NCBI RefSeq assembly: GCF_002563965.1
Contig: NZ_PDJF01000001.1
Span: forward strand, 1,240,001-1,304,000
DNA: 64,000 nucleotides
Reading direction: 5' to 3'
Source: Corynebacterium renale
GTDB taxonomy: Bacteria; Actinomycetota; Actinomycetes; Mycobacteriales; Mycobacteriaceae
Positions within the stretch are counted from its first letter, which is position 1, and each line of letters starts with the position of its first letter. The notes under the pieces are model-generated. The model made no database searches and was not told where the DNA came from. It saw only the letters and a program-made list of their open reading frames with translations. Of this stretch, positions 50,318-60,144 are shown one piece after another. A program made the position numbers and the translations under genes.

Positions 50318-51555
50318 GCCCCCAGGTAAATCGCCGTCAACTCCTGTTAGGTGGCGCAGGTCTGGGCGCCCTTGCCGGTGTAGCGGCGGGCGGTTTCGGC
50401 CTGGGCCGTTCCCAGGCACAGGCGGAGGATGTCTTCATGGGCGCCGTGGATTTCCGGGGCGAACACCAGTCGGGCATCGTCACGCCGGCACAGCAGCAGA
50501 TGATTATGGTCGCCTTCGACATGGTGGCCGACCGCCGCGCAGACCTCATCGACCTGCTGGAGAAGTGGACCCTCGCCGCTGAGCGCATGCAGGCCGGTGA
50601 GCTGGTCAACGATCCAAAAGCGCGCGACGACGTCCCTCCGGACGACACCGGCGAAGCCATGGACCTTGCACCGGCCGCGCTGACCATCACGTTCGGTTTC
50701 GGCGCAACCCTGTTCAACCACCCCGAGAAGGGTGACCGGTACGGGATCGCGGACAAGTGCCCGGAGATTTTGGCCGCTGGCATTCCACGGATGGCTGCGG
50801 AGAAAATCGATCCGGCGAAGTCCCACGGCGACCTCGTCGTTCAGATTTGCGCCGAGGACCCGATGGTGGTTTTGCACGCGATGCACCAGTTCAAGCGCAT
50901 CGCGTTCGGCACCGCGTCGGTGCGCTGGATGCAGTTGGGTTATGGGCGCACCTCGTCGACGTCGAAAGACCAGCAAACGCCACGCAACCTCTTCGGTTTC
51001 AAGGATGGCACCGGCAGTCTGAAAGGGGAGGATCCCGCTGAGCTTCTCGACGGCCACGTGTGGATCCAGCCCGGCGACGACCAAGGCGATTGGGCCGCCG
51101 GTGGCTCCTACCTGTGCTTCCGCAAGATTCACATGATGATGGAAGTATGGGACGAGCTGGTGCTCAACGAACAGGAAACCATCATCGGGCGCAACAAAAT
51201 TGAGGGCGCACCGCTATCCGGCGGAGAAGAGTTCACGCACCCGGACTTTTCCACCGAGGACATTGCCGAAGACTCGCACCTGGCAGTGGTCCACCCGGAC
51301 AATAACGGCGGGGCGCACATGCTGCGCCGCGGGTACAACTACACCGAGGGCCTCACGGACCTGGGGCGCCTCGATGCTGGTTTGTTCTTCATCGCGTTCG
51401 TGCGTGACCCGCAGGTGAACTTCATCAACATCTTGTCCAAGATGGCTGGTGACCAGCTCACCGAGTATCTCCAGCACACCGCGACGGGCATGTTCATCTG
51501 CCCGCCGGGTATCCGCGAGGGGGATACCTTCGTCGGGCAGACGCTACTGGGCTAG
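50314..51555 (+). CDS. efeB: EfeB, Tat-exported DyP-type heme peroxidase
   Basis: A 413-residue deferrochelatase/peroxidase. A Tat signal with NRRQLLLGG (Arg7-Arg8) and a cleavage region near AQA (about 36) precede a dye-decolorising peroxidase domain with GFKDGTG (the GxxDG motif) and a proximal-histidine region around VVHPDNNGG. In the family it oxidises ferrous iron or acts on heme. Start overlaps efeO by 4 nt, third gene of the operon. Confidence 0.93.
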   Translation: MSPQVNRRQLLLGGAGLGALAGVAAGGFGLGRSQAQAEDVFMGAVDFRGEHQSGIVTPAQQQMIMVAFDMVADRRADLIDLLEKWTLAAERMQAGELVNDPKARDDVPPDDTGEAMDLAPAALTITFGFGATLFNHPEKGDRYGIADKCPEILAAGIPRMAAEKIDPAKSHGDLVVQICAEDPMVVLHAMHQFKRIAFGTASVRWMQLGYGRTSSTSKDQQTPRNLFGFKDGTGSLKGEDPAELLDGHVWIQPGDDQGDWAAGGSYLCFRKIHMMMEVWDELVLNEQETIIGRNKIEGAPLSGGEEFTHPDFSTEDIAEDSHLAVVHPDNNGGAHMLRRGYNYTEGLTDLGRLDAGLFFIAFVRDPQVNFINILSKMAGDQLTEYLQHTATGMFICPPGIREGDTFVGQTLLG

Positions 51556-51575
51556 TTGTTGGGCTAGTTACTGAA

Positions 51576-52505
51576 CTAGTTTCCGGGGAAATAGGTGCCG
51601 CTTACCGTGACAATCGGGGCGGCACCTTTTGTCGCTTCGGAGTCATCGTAGCGGTCGCGCACAACCGTGACAATATCCTGCGGAAGGTCGTACCAGGTGG
51701 CCTGGAATGGTTCTTCGAAGGATAATTTTTCCAGGAAGAGGTACTTGCCCTGGTAGGGGATAGCTAGGCCGGTGTGTCCGATGAAGAGGAAGGCTTCGAG
51801 GTCCAGGGTGTCGTGCAGGTAGACGTCGATAGGCAGGATTTTGTCTTCGGCAAACGTGATGCCGTGCTCGGCCTGGTATTCGGTGATGGTGCTAGCCAGT
51901 TCTGCTTCGTTGGGTTCGTGGCTGGCGGCGATGCGCCCGTAGATGGCGTTGTACCTGTCCCGGTCGGCGCCGGTGAACAGGGCGGGTTCGCGGTCCATCT
52001 GCTCGTGGTCCATGAACAGGCCGGAGGTGTCGGCGCCTTCCGGCTGTGCGACGTCTATCGTGTGCCCGGCCAGCAGGTAGGTCAGCATGCGGCAGTTGAC
52101 CAAGCGGGGGTTTTCCTGTTGGAGGGCTTCGACGGCCACGCCCGTCTGGTAATTCTGCGGATCGTCAATGGCGTCGTAGGGGATGGCCTCCGCGTAGCTT
52201 TCTGCCCAGGAGCGGAAGCCTGCGATCGCGTCTTCTGGCACACCAGCTTCCTGGAGTGCTGTTGCCACGAAGTCCACGGTTTCAGGACTGTGCACGGCAA
52301 AGGTGGTGCCGGGTTCCTGTGCTTCGATGATGTCGGCGTTGGTGCGGGCTTCGGTGGCTTGCGTGGTGGTGCTCGTTGTCGCTGCGGTGGTGGTTTCTGA
52401 CGGGGTGGAATCTGTGCCGGCGCATCCGCTCAGCAGAAGAGCCCCTGCGCAGGTTACTGCGGTTGCTGCCCAGGTAATGCGTGACAATGCTGTGTGACGT
52501 TTCAT
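51576..52505 (-). CDS. Lipoprotein of unknown function (possibly DUF4300)
   Basis: A 309-residue exported protein with lipobox LLSGC (about residue 28), a Thr-rich linker (about 30-55) and a globular domain. The pattern NCRMLTYLLAG and FIGHTGLAIP is reminiscent of DUF4300 lipoproteins, but this is from memory and unverified. It is convergent with efeB (20 nt apart), so not part of that operon. TAGCGT (52517-52512) 6 nt before the ATG may be a leaderless -10. Confidence 0.7.
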   Translation of the reverse strand: MKRHTALSRITWAATAVTCAGALLLSGCAGTDSTPSETTTAATTSTTTQATEARTNADIIEAQEPGTTFAVHSPETVDFVATALQEAGVPEDAIAGFRSWAESYAEAIPYDAIDDPQNYQTGVAVEALQQENPRLVNCRMLTYLLAGHTIDVAQPEGADTSGLFMDHEQMDREPALFTGADRDRYNAIYGRIAASHEPNEAELASTITEYQAEHGITFAEDKILPIDVYLHDTLDLEAFLFIGHTGLAIPYQGKYLFLEKLSFEEPFQATWYDLPQDIVTVVRDRYDDSEATKGAAPIVTVSGTYFPGN

Positions 52506-52549
52506 GGTCTCACGCTAGCACGCGGACCAGGCCAGTATTCTTGATTTTT

Positions 52550-52849
52550 ATGGAACTTCCCGAAAGAGTGCAGGCCAACAATGCGCGCCTAGAACGCATC
52601 ACGGATACAAACGCACGGCTAGCCCTAGTGGCCGACCAGCTGCGTGACGGGTGGCAGACTTTAGCGCCGTTAATTGAGTATTACGAAACCCAGTGGCAAG
52701 ACGATTTTCACACGTTTAGCGACGAACCGGTGGGCCTTTTCTCCGAGGATGGGGTGTGGAACGAGATGGGTTCCTTCTACCACGCGGTCAAGGAAATTGC
52801 CGAGGTCGCCGGCGAGATCGTCAAAGAATATGAGGGCGCGGGGGATTAA
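52550..52849 (+). CDS. DUF4298 domain protein
   Basis: A 99-residue acidic, helical protein, beginning ELPERVQANNARLERI with features of the DUF4298 family (WQDDFHTFSDEPVG). No export signal. ATG 52550 is preferred over the longer frame because TATTCT (52536-52541) ends 8 nt before it. It is divergent from the lipoprotein gene and convergent with dadA. Function unknown. Confidence 0.72.
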   Translation: MELPERVQANNARLERITDTNARLALVADQLRDGWQTLAPLIEYYETQWQDDFHTFSDEPVGLFSEDGVWNEMGSFYHAVKEIAEVAGEIVKEYEGAGD

Positions 52850-52864
52850 ACCGCTCCGCGCCCT
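52833..52864. terminator. Possible convergent terminator between DUF4298 gene and dadA
   Basis: AGGGCGCGG (52833-52841) and CCGCGCCCT (52856-52864) form a 9-bp stem spanning the DUF4298 stop codon. No T run on either side, so moderate confidence. Confidence 0.45.
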
Positions 52865-52869
52865 ACCGT

Positions 52870-54105
52870 TTAGCGCAGCGGGTCGAACGGCTTGATGATG
52901 TCGTCGACTTCGCCGGTGGCGATCTGTTTGGCCAGCATCTTGCCGGAAATGGGGCCGAGGATGATGCCCCACATGCCGTGGCCACCGCAGGTGTATACGT
53001 TGGGAACCTTCGTCTGGCCGACTAGTGGCAGGCCGTCCGGGGTGACTGGACGGGAGCCTACCCACTCGTCTTCGATATCGGTCCAGTCGATGCCCTTAAA
53101 CATCGGTTTGGTGGCCTTGATGATGGATTCCACGCGACGCGGCTGGAAGGGCTCGTCGGGGCCACGGAATTCCATGGTGCCGGCGATCTGGAAGCGGCCT
53201 CGCGACGGCGCCGGGGTACACGCCACGCGCGTTGCTGGCAAGTAGACGGAGTATTTGGCTTCCTTCTCCGTGGCGACGGTGAAGGAGTAACCGCGGCCGG
53301 CTTGGACGCGGGTGCGCACACCGAGGTCTTTGGCCAAACTTGGCATCCACGCACCGGTAGCGATCACGACGACGTCGGCAGGCAGCCATTCGCCGGTAGC
53401 TAGCTTGACTGCAGGTTTGCGGGTCGAGCGGACTTCGGTGACTTCGGCGCCGGTGGTGATGGTGCCGCCACGCTGGCGGATCGAGTCTGCGATGGCTTCG
53501 CAGAAGATCATGGGTTCGATGTAGCGCTGACCGCCCATCTTGTAGATGGATTGGATGCGGTCGCTGAGCATGGGCGCGTATTCGAGGGCGTCGGCGTTGG
53601 AGATTTCCTCAAACGGGATGTCTTGGCCGTGGCGGATGGCACCTTCGACTTCGTCGAGGAATCCCTTGGCTTCTTTTGGCTTCTCGAAGCCGACGATGAA
53701 GGGACCTTCGTGGGTGACTGCGTCGACGCCGCCGTCGATAAGCTCATCGAAGGCTCCCAGTGCGGCCTTGTCCGCCGGGGTCAGCGCGGCCATGGTTTTG
53801 TCCCATGAACGCTGGTTTGCGCGTGCCATGAACTGGGCGACGAACACCCACAGGTTGGGGTCGATGCGGGTAGGGACGTTGAGGGCGGCGTCACGGTCGA
53901 GGAGCGCGGTCGGCCCGTATGCCCACAGTCCGGCGTTCGACAGTGGGATGGTCTTGCCGGGCGCGAGCCAGCCGGCGTTGCCCCACGAGGATCCGGCGGC
54001 CACGCCGATGCGGTCGAGCACCTCTACCTCGTATCCGTATTCCTGCAGGTACCACGCGGTAGATAGGCCGGTCATGCCAGCGCCTACGACGAGTGCTTTT
54101 GCCAT
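52870..54105 (-). CDS. dadA: D-amino acid dehydrogenase family FAD oxidoreductase (DadA-like)
   Basis: A 411-residue flavoprotein of the DAO/DadA group. The FAD motif VVGAGMTGLS (about 5-14) and the C-terminal GGHGMWGIILGP segment are typical. DadA deaminates D-amino acids, feeding electrons to the respiratory chain. ATG 54105 has GGAGGG 5 nt upstream; the frame back to 54141 is rejected. A divergent Lrp-type regulator gene lies next to it, an arrangement common for amino-acid catabolic genes. Confidence 0.85.
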   Translation of the reverse strand: MAKALVVGAGMTGLSTAWYLQEYGYEVEVLDRIGVAAGSSWGNAGWLAPGKTIPLSNAGLWAYGPTALLDRDAALNVPTRIDPNLWVFVAQFMARANQRSWDKTMAALTPADKAALGAFDELIDGGVDAVTHEGPFIVGFEKPKEAKGFLDEVEGAIRHGQDIPFEEISNADALEYAPMLSDRIQSIYKMGGQRYIEPMIFCEAIADSIRQRGGTITTGAEVTEVRSTRKPAVKLATGEWLPADVVVIATGAWMPSLAKDLGVRTRVQAGRGYSFTVATEKEAKYSVYLPATRVACTPAPSRGRFQIAGTMEFRGPDEPFQPRRVESIIKATKPMFKGIDWTDIEDEWVGSRPVTPDGLPLVGQTKVPNVYTCGGHGMWGIILGPISGKMLAKQIATGEVDDIIKPFDPLR

Positions 54106-54242
54106 GTGTCCCTCCTTTAAAAAAGTGTGATTGTGATTCACCTACTATCGCCTAAAAAATGTGTCCTGGCTAGCAAAGTGCTGGAATCCGCCGCGTATCG
54201 GGTTAGATTGCAAGAAACCGTTATGAAGCGCTGGGAGGGTGC

Positions 54243-54698
54243 ATGAATCGTCCGCTCGATGAGGTAGATCGCTCCATACTTCGCGAACTCAAAAACAATG
54301 CACGCCTTCCCATCGCAGAGCTGGCCACCAGGGTTCGGGTCAGCGAATCCACAGCTCACCGCCGCTTAAAGGCGCTTATCGACGCTAAAGTGATTACCCG
54401 GTTCACCACAGAAACCGCCCCTGCGGTAACAGCTGACGGGGTGGAAGCCCTGGTGAAAATCCGCCTCCAATCCTCTGCGCGTGCTGGTCTCACCTCGTTC
54501 TATACCTTCCTGCGCACCCTGCCGGGCGTGGAGCACGTGTACTTTCTCGCCGGCGACGTGGACTTTGTCGTGCACATGAAAGGCACCGGGGCCCAGGCGG
54601 TGCGGCACTTTGTCTCCGAAGTGATTAGCTCGCGCCCCGAGGTTTCAGAAACCAATACATCCCTGATCTTCGAGCACGGAGATGGAACCCATATATAA
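54243..54698 (+). CDS. Lrp/AsnC-family transcriptional regulator
   Basis: A 151-residue regulator: N-terminal helix-turn-helix (LPIAELATRVRVSESTAHRRL, about 22-42) and a C-terminal RAM ligand domain. GGGAGG before ATG 54243 is the ribosome site. Divergent from dadA across 137 bp, which includes GTGTGATTGTGATTCAC near 54126-54142. It probably controls dadA in response to an amino acid (inference). Confidence 0.9.
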   Translation: MNRPLDEVDRSILRELKNNARLPIAELATRVRVSESTAHRRLKALIDAKVITRFTTETAPAVTADGVEALVKIRLQSSARAGLTSFYTFLRTLPGVEHVYFLAGDVDFVVHMKGTGAQAVRHFVSEVISSRPEVSETNTSLIFEHGDGTHI

Positions 54699-54701
54699 GG
54701 A

Positions 54702-54735
54702 AAGGAGGGCAGCGGTAAAAACCGCTGCCCTCCTT
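54702..54735. terminator. Bidirectional terminator between lrp and metE
   Basis: A perfect 15-bp stem (54702-54716 with 54721-54735) and AAAA loop lie between the convergent genes. T runs are short on both sides, but the stem is very stable. Confidence 0.75.
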
Positions 54736-54748
54736 AATCCCGTGAGGT

Positions 54749-56992
54749 TTAGAGTTGTTCTGCTACCTGGTTACGTGCAGCAACCAGGTTCTCCAACGAC
54801 GCCGTGGTTTCTGCGTACCCGCGGGTCTTCAAACCACAGTCTGGGTTGACCCACAGCCGCTCTGCGGGAACGTGGCGCAGCGCCGCCTTAATCAAGGTGA
54901 CGAGTTCTTCCACGGACGGGATACGTGGGGAGTGGATGTCCCACACGCCAGGTCCGATGTCGGAGTGGAAGTTGTCGTTAAGGTCGGTGAGCAGTTCCAT
55001 GTTGGAGCGCGCAGCCTCGATGGAGGTCACATCCGCATCGAGGCCAGCGATGGCGTCGATGATCTCGCCGAACTCCGAGTAACACAGGTGGGTGTGAATC
55101 TGCGTGGTCGGCTTGGCTTCCACTGCGACGAGGCGGAAGGACTGCACGGACCAGTCCAGGTATTCCTTCTGCTTGTCTGCGCGCAGCGGCAACAGTTCGC
55201 GCAGGGCAGGCTCGTCGATCTGGATGATGTCAATGTTCGCGGCCTCCAGGTCACGGACCTCATCAGCGAGAGCGACGGCGATCTGGTTAGCGGATTCTGC
55301 CCATGAGATGTCGTCACGCTTGAAGGACCATGCCAGGATGGTCACTGGGCCGGTGAGCATGCCCTTGACCGGCTTGTTGGTCAGCGACTGCGCGTAACCG
55401 GACCACTCAGTAGTCATGGCTGCGGGACGGGAAACGTCGCCGTAGATGATCGGCGGACGCACGCACCGGGAGCCGTACGACTGGACCCAGGCGTTCTCCG
55501 TGGAGATGAAACCGTCGAGAAGCTCTGCGAAGTACTGGACCATGTCGTTACGCTCAGGCTCGCCGTGTACCAGAACGTCGATGCCCAGTTTTTCCTGCAG
55601 TGCGATGACGTCGGCAACTTCCTGCTTCAGGCGCTCGGTGTACTGCTCTTCGGTGATCTCGCCGGCACGGAATTCCTTACGCGCCTGGCGGATCTCCTGG
55701 GTCTGTGGGAAGGAACCAATGGTGGTGGTTGGCAGAGTCGGAAGGTGCAGCTTCTCCTGCTGGGCCTTCTTGCGCTCATCGAAAGCCGGTTGGCGTTGCA
55801 CGCCCTGGGAAGTCAGGCCGGCCACGCGAGCCTGTACCTCACGGTTGGTGGTGAGGGTAGATTCTGCGCGATCGCGAACTACCTGGTCAGCGCGGGCGAA
55901 AGCATCCTTGTCGCGGGTATGTAGCGCAACGAGTTCACCAATCTTCTCATCAGCGAAAGCCAGCCATGGCTTCACCTCAGCCGGGAGATTAGATTCCAGT
56001 TCCAAGGTGTGCGGGACGTGCAGCAGGGACGTGGTGGTAGAGATTGCAACGTTGTCGTGCTTCTCGCGGAGGCCGTCCAGAATGCTGGCGCGTTCGGTGA
56101 GGTTGGCGCGCCAGATGTTGCGGCCGTCGATAAGCCCAGCAACGAGCACCGTCTCAGGGCGAACTGCCGCGGCGACGCGCGCAGGGTAATCAGGCTCTGT
56201 GCGCAGAGTGGCAGGGGAGAGGTCGACGTGCAGTGCCTCCGGGGCAGCTGCAGCGAGCGCATCCAGGCCTGCGTGGAGTGCACCGAATGGGCTGGTAACC
56301 AGCACCTGTGGGCGCTTTTCTGCGCTGAGCAGGGTGCCGTAGACCTGGGAAGCCAGCTCTGCGAGCTCGGCGTCGGGAAGGTCGTGGTCTGCAACGAGTG
56401 CAGGCTCAGCCAGCTGAACCCACTGCGCGCCGGCAGCGTCGAGGGCTTCAAGAACCGTTGCATAAGCGGCAGCCAGGTCAGCGGCGCGGGAGAAACGGTC
56501 GTCCCCCTTTGCCAGGGCCAGGACAGTGATCGGGCCGACGAGGTAGGGGCGGACGGTGTGGCCGGCAGCGCGCGCTTCCTCGAAGAGGGCGACAATGCGC
56601 TCAGGATTCGGGGTAAATTCCTGGTCGGCGATCTCTGGCACCAGGTAGTGGTAGTTGGAGTCGAACCACTTGGTCATTTCCAGCGGTGCGGTCTGCGCGT
56701 TGCCGCGGGCGAGGGTGAACTCTTCGGTCAGGTCCTTCGCCTGGAGAACGCCCGTGGTCAGGGCGGTTTCCAGAACTTGGTCGTAGTACGCTACGTCGGC
56801 TGGGATGGCGTAGTCCTCGGTCAGGCCCAGGTTCTTCAACTTGTCGTAGTTGGCTAGGCGAAGTTCATGCGCCTGCTTGGTGAACTCGGCTTCGTCGATA
56901 CGGCCCGCCCAGTATGCTTCGAGGGCTTTCTTGAGTTCGCGGTGGGCTCCGACGCGGGGGTAGCCCTCAATGGTGACCTGTGGGAAAGTCAT
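54749..56992 (-). CDS. metE: Cobalamin-independent methionine synthase
   Basis: A 747-residue enzyme transferring methyl from methyl-tetrahydrofolate-triglutamate to homocysteine. It consists of two barrels; the zinc ligands are visible in [17 protein letters not shown] and [16 protein letters not shown] before ATG 56992 supports that start, while the longer frame to 57085 lacks the family N-terminus. metF, which makes its methyl donor, is immediately upstream on the same strand (115-nt gap). Confidence 0.95.
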   Translation of the reverse strand: MTFPQVTIEGYPRVGAHRELKKALEAYWAGRIDEAEFTKQAHELRLANYDKLKNLGLTEDYAIPADVAYYDQVLETALTTGVLQAKDLTEEFTLARGNAQTAPLEMTKWFDSNYHYLVPEIADQEFTPNPERIVALFEEARAAGHTVRPYLVGPITVLALAKGDDRFSRAADLAAAYATVLEALDAAGAQWVQLAEPALVADHDLPDAELAELASQVYGTLLSAEKRPQVLVTSPFGALHAGLDALAAAAPEALHVDLSPATLRTEPDYPARVAAAVRPETVLVAGLIDGRNIWRANLTERASILDGLREKHDNVAISTTTSLLHVPHTLELESNLPAEVKPWLAFADEKIGELVALHTRDKDAFARADQVVRDRAESTLTTNREVQARVAGLTSQGVQRQPAFDERKKAQQEKLHLPTLPTTTIGSFPQTQEIRQARKEFRAGEITEEQYTERLKQEVADVIALQEKLGIDVLVHGEPERNDMVQYFAELLDGFISTENAWVQSYGSRCVRPPIIYGDVSRPAAMTTEWSGYAQSLTNKPVKGMLTGPVTILAWSFKRDDISWAESANQIAVALADEVRDLEAANIDIIQIDEPALRELLPLRADKQKEYLDWSVQSFRLVAVEAKPTTQIHTHLCYSEFGEIIDAIAGLDADVTSIEAARSNMELLTDLNDNFHSDIGPGVWDIHSPRIPSVEELVTLIKAALRHVPAERLWVNPDCGLKTRGYAETTASLENLVAARNQVAEQL

Positions 56993-57107
56993 GGGAAATC
57001 TCCTTGAATAGGTGCTGCTCAGACGCGTGCGCGCCACTGGATATGCAGCAGTTGAGGTAGCTTTTCGCGGGGGCTCCCGGTGCAAGCGGTGAAAGTATGG
57101 GAAAGGT

Positions 57108-58049
57108 TTAGGTGGTGATGCGGTCGAGCAGATCGACGGTCACATCCACATGGTTGTGCGTGTAGATGTGCAGCCCGCCGGCTCCGGCAGCCAGGGATTG
57201 CGCCGCAAGCTGAGCCGTGAGCTCCATACCGACCTCGTACTCGTTCTCCGGGCCGGCAGCTTCGAGGGCTGCGCGGATGTGGGAGGGGAGTTCGAACCCG
57301 GAGAGCTGGGCCATCTTCTCAGCCCGGGCCAGCGAAGTCACTGGCATGATCCCCGGGATGAGCGGGATGGTCACCCCTGCTGCGCGGGCGTCGGTGAGCA
57401 TCCGGGCGAATTGCTCGACGTCGAAGTACATCTGGGTAATGGCGAAGTCTGCGCCCGTATCCTGCTTCAATTTCAGGATGCGGATGTCTTCTTCCCAGTT
57501 CTCTGATTCAGCGTGTCCGGCCGGGTAGCACGCCACCCCGACGGCCAGGTTGCCGCCGGCGAAGCGGCAGGCCTGCTCGCTTTCTAGCTCGCGTATCGAC
57601 GCCACCAGGTCCGTTGCGTGTTGCAGGTAACCCTCCGGCAGTCGGTCCAAGCCCTCGGGGAGATCCCCGCGGAGGGCGAGGAAGCCGCGCACGCCGGCGT
57701 CGATAAGCTCCTGAACCCCGTCGCGGATTTCCGCTTCGGTGCCCGCGGTGCAGGCCAAGTGGGCCAGTGGGCGGACGCGCGAGTGTTCAGTGAGGTGCTT
57801 GACCAGGGCGCTTGTGCCTTCCAGCCAACGGGAGCGCAGGGAGGAAGTGACGGCGATGTAGTCGGGATTGTAAGCGGTCAGGGTTTCCACGACGTGGTCC
57901 ATTTTGGAACGGTCGTCGGGGTTGCGGGGCGGGATGACCTCGAATGAGAGCGCGAGGCGTGCCCATTTCTGTGTGTTCATGGCCTGCCGCGAAAAGATTG
58001 CAGAGTCACCCGCAATCTTGTCCGAGGCGGCCAGTGCTGTTGCGCACAT
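57108..58049 (-). CDS. metF: 5,10-Methylenetetrahydrofolate reductase
   Basis: A 313-residue FAD-dependent barrel enzyme producing 5-methyl-THF. Typical segments are SFEVIPPRN, LRGDLP, and FAITQMYFD. ATG 58049 with AAAGGA 8 nt upstream is the chosen start; an internal ATG (57980, MNTQKW) would remove a 23-residue extension. With metE it forms a methionine-synthesis pair, probably cotranscribed. Confidence 0.92.
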   Translation of the reverse strand: MCATALAASDKIAGDSAIFSRQAMNTQKWARLALSFEVIPPRNPDDRSKMDHVVETLTAYNPDYIAVTSSLRSRWLEGTSALVKHLTEHSRVRPLAHLACTAGTEAEIRDGVQELIDAGVRGFLALRGDLPEGLDRLPEGYLQHATDLVASIRELESEQACRFAGGNLAVGVACYPAGHAESENWEEDIRILKLKQDTGADFAITQMYFDVEQFARMLTDARAAGVTIPLIPGIMPVTSLARAEKMAQLSGFELPSHIRAALEAAGPENEYEVGMELTAQLAAQSLAAGAGGLHIYTHNHVDVTVDLLDRITT

Positions 58050-58315
58050 GGCGGTGTCCTTTTCTTCAAGATGTACGTTGCAGGGCTCTGCGTTACGTTG
58101 GTTTTGAAAGGTAGCACAGCGCGTAGAAATCTGAACAGAGCTGTCTATAGGTGCGATTTTTCCATAGCGGCTTTGACCAGGGCTTTTGGCGCATAAAAGG
58201 TCTGAATTAAATTGTCCGCGCGAGGTGGGTGAAGGGGTCTTGCGGGGCCGGAATAGGTGAACCTTCAGAAGCGTTGTAGGGTGTAAGTACTTGAAACTTC
58301 AAATGAAGGAATGCA

Positions 58316-59218
58316 ATGCCGATTTTCCCGCAGAACCCACACCCAAGCTCCCTCAAGCCACGGCCTGCCGAGGATCTCCTCGCCCCAGAAACCGCCATGG
58401 GGGCCGTCGAACTCCTCGTGCGCGACCTCGACACCGTGTTGAATTTTTATCACGAAGGAATGCTTCTCGACGTCATTTCGCACGACGGTGCCACCGCCGT
58501 TCTAGGCAATGGCGGGGAGCCTTCTGTAATCCTTAAACAGGTTGCTGACCTGCCGCCTTTTGATCCGCGCGGCGCCGGACTTTTTCATACAGCAATCGTC
58601 TACCACGACCACGCCAGCCTCGCGGCAGCGGTGTACAACGTGGCCCGCCGCTACCCGCGCTCCTTCCAGGGAACCGGCGACCACATCTATTCGCAGGCTT
58701 TTTACTTTGGAGACCCCGAAGGAAATGGCGTGGAACTCTACATTGATCGCCCCAAGGAGCAGTGGCGCAAGGAGGATAACGGCCTGTACACCCAAGCCAC
58801 CCTCGCGATGGATCCGAACCAGTACCTGCACGATCACCTCGACGAAGCAGCTTTGGGCACAGCACGCTCGACGCTCGGGCACGTGCACCTACAGGTGGGA
58901 AACGTAGCCCAGGCTCGAGATTTCTACGCCGGCATCATGGGCTTCGAAGTGACCGGTGAACTGGACACTGTCGTCTTCGTTTCCGCAGGCGGATACCACC
59001 ACCATATCGGGCTCAACGTGTTTAACTCCGCAGGTGCCGGGCCGCGCGCAGCTACGTACGGCTTGGGTCGGGTAGACATTGACGTCCCTACTGAGGACAC
59101 ACGCGGCGCCCTAGCGGAGCGGCTTAAAGACCACGGTATTGCCACGCGTGACGACGGCCGCACCCTCGAATTCAACGACCCGTGGGATTCGGTAATCCGG
59201 GTAAAAGTGGCTGCTTAA
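58316..59218 (+). CDS. VOC-family dioxygenase/glyoxalase-like protein (CatE-type)
   Basis: A 300-residue protein of two vicinal-oxygen-chelate modules (about 25-150 and 180-300). Putative metal ligands are His in GLFHTAI, GHVHLQVG and Glu in GVELYIDRP, the layout of extradiol catechol 2,3-dioxygenase-like (CatE) proteins. The substrate is unknown. AAGGA 5 nt before ATG 58316 supports the start. The 266 bp upstream (shared with metF) hold possible -10 hexamers such as TAGGGT but no clear operator. Confidence 0.82.
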   Translation: MPIFPQNPHPSSLKPRPAEDLLAPETAMGAVELLVRDLDTVLNFYHEGMLLDVISHDGATAVLGNGGEPSVILKQVADLPPFDPRGAGLFHTAIVYHDHASLAAAVYNVARRYPRSFQGTGDHIYSQAFYFGDPEGNGVELYIDRPKEQWRKEDNGLYTQATLAMDPNQYLHDHLDEAALGTARSTLGHVHLQVGNVAQARDFYAGIMGFEVTGELDTVVFVSAGGYHHHIGLNVFNSAGAGPRAATYGLGRVDIDVPTEDTRGALAERLKDHGIATRDDGRTLEFNDPWDSVIRVKVAA

Positions 59219-59285
59219 ATCCTTGGGCTACGCCGTTTTGTTACCGTGACAAGAGTTGGTTAATGGTGCGAAGGGCGTGGTGACG

Positions 59286-59906
59286 ATGGGAACGGCTAAG
59301 TGGGTGGTGGGAGGGCTTGCAGCCGGGATGTTCGCGCTCTCCGGTTGTGGGGGCGCGCCAGATAATCAGCCGGCTCCCGCCCCACGCGTTACCGGCACGA
59401 ATCTAAGTGCCGCGGAATCTGAATCGTCCGCGCAGGGCGACGCCCCTGTCGAATCGGATGAACCGCAGTGCGATGCATCCCTGTCGAACCCCCTGTATGC
59501 TGCATCGCAACTTCCTATTGTCGATGGGGGTGAGCAGCAGCTTACCTTCGACATTATCGACGACCACTTCGATGCATGCGCCGAACTGAGTTGGTCTGTC
59601 ATCGCCGGCGGGGTAGGGCCAGGTAATTCGCAGCGCCAGGGCGTCGTCTTTTTTACACACGGAACTCCGGTTACGGCGCCGGCGCCGTTGCTGCAGGAAG
59701 AAATTGTCGCAGTAGAGCGGCTAACCAGCACTACGGTCAAGGTTTCCTACGAAATACTCGTTGGCCCGCGCGCTGCGGCCACCACGATTCCAGGAACAGC
59801 GACTTTCCAGGTTGCTGGCGAAGGCCAGCTAGCGGTGGTGGAGAATCTACTACCTAATGAAGCTAACGAGGCTGGAATCCAGGTGGATGTGAGTGGCCTG
59901 AAGTAG
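59286..59906 (+). CDS. LppP/LprE-like lipoprotein
   Basis: A 206-residue lipoprotein with lipobox ALSGC (about residue 21) and a Pro/Ala/Ser linker. The mature part, with CDASLSNPLY and a later FDACAELSW and GTPVTAPAPL, is like the LppP/LprE family of mycolata. Function unknown. The start is ambiguous among GTG 59280 (AAGGG 4 nt upstream), ATG 59286 and TTG 59256. Confidence 0.72.
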   Translation: MGTAKWVVGGLAAGMFALSGCGGAPDNQPAPAPRVTGTNLSAAESESSAQGDAPVESDEPQCDASLSNPLYAASQLPIVDGGEQQLTFDIIDDHFDACAELSWSVIAGGVGPGNSQRQGVVFFTHGTPVTAPAPLLQEEIVAVERLTSTTVKVSYEILVGPRAAATTIPGTATFQVAGEGQLAVVENLLPNEANEAGIQVDVSGLK

Positions 59907-59940
59907 TTACGGCCGCTTACTTTTGGTGTAAAAATAAAAG

Positions 59941-60014
59941 CGCCCCCAGCAGGATTCGAACCCGCGACACACCGGGTAGAAGCCGGTTGCTCTAATCCAC
60001 TGAGCTATGGGGGC
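59941..60014 (-). tRNA. tRNA-Arg (anticodon TCT)
   Basis: On the minus strand GCCCCCA (from 60014) pairs with TGGGGGC; the anticodon stem ACCGG/CCGGT encloses CTTCTAC, anticodon TCT. T-arm GGTTCGAATCC is standard. CCA is not encoded. Confidence 0.95.
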
Positions 60015-60144
60015 AATGCTAGTGCATGATTGCATTAGCGCTCATATCTTAACCCATCGCTTTGTGGGCTTGGATATGACCTGCTCTCCGGTGTTCGAAC
60101 AACACTGTTTTCTGGTGTCCGGGGTGGCAAGTAGGCTGTCCCAT

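Noticed and set aside
57000..57107. McbR-type or SAM-riboswitch control before metE
   Set aside because: No TAGAC-N6-GTCTA site and no SAM-riboswitch-like fold could be recognised in the 115-nt gap.
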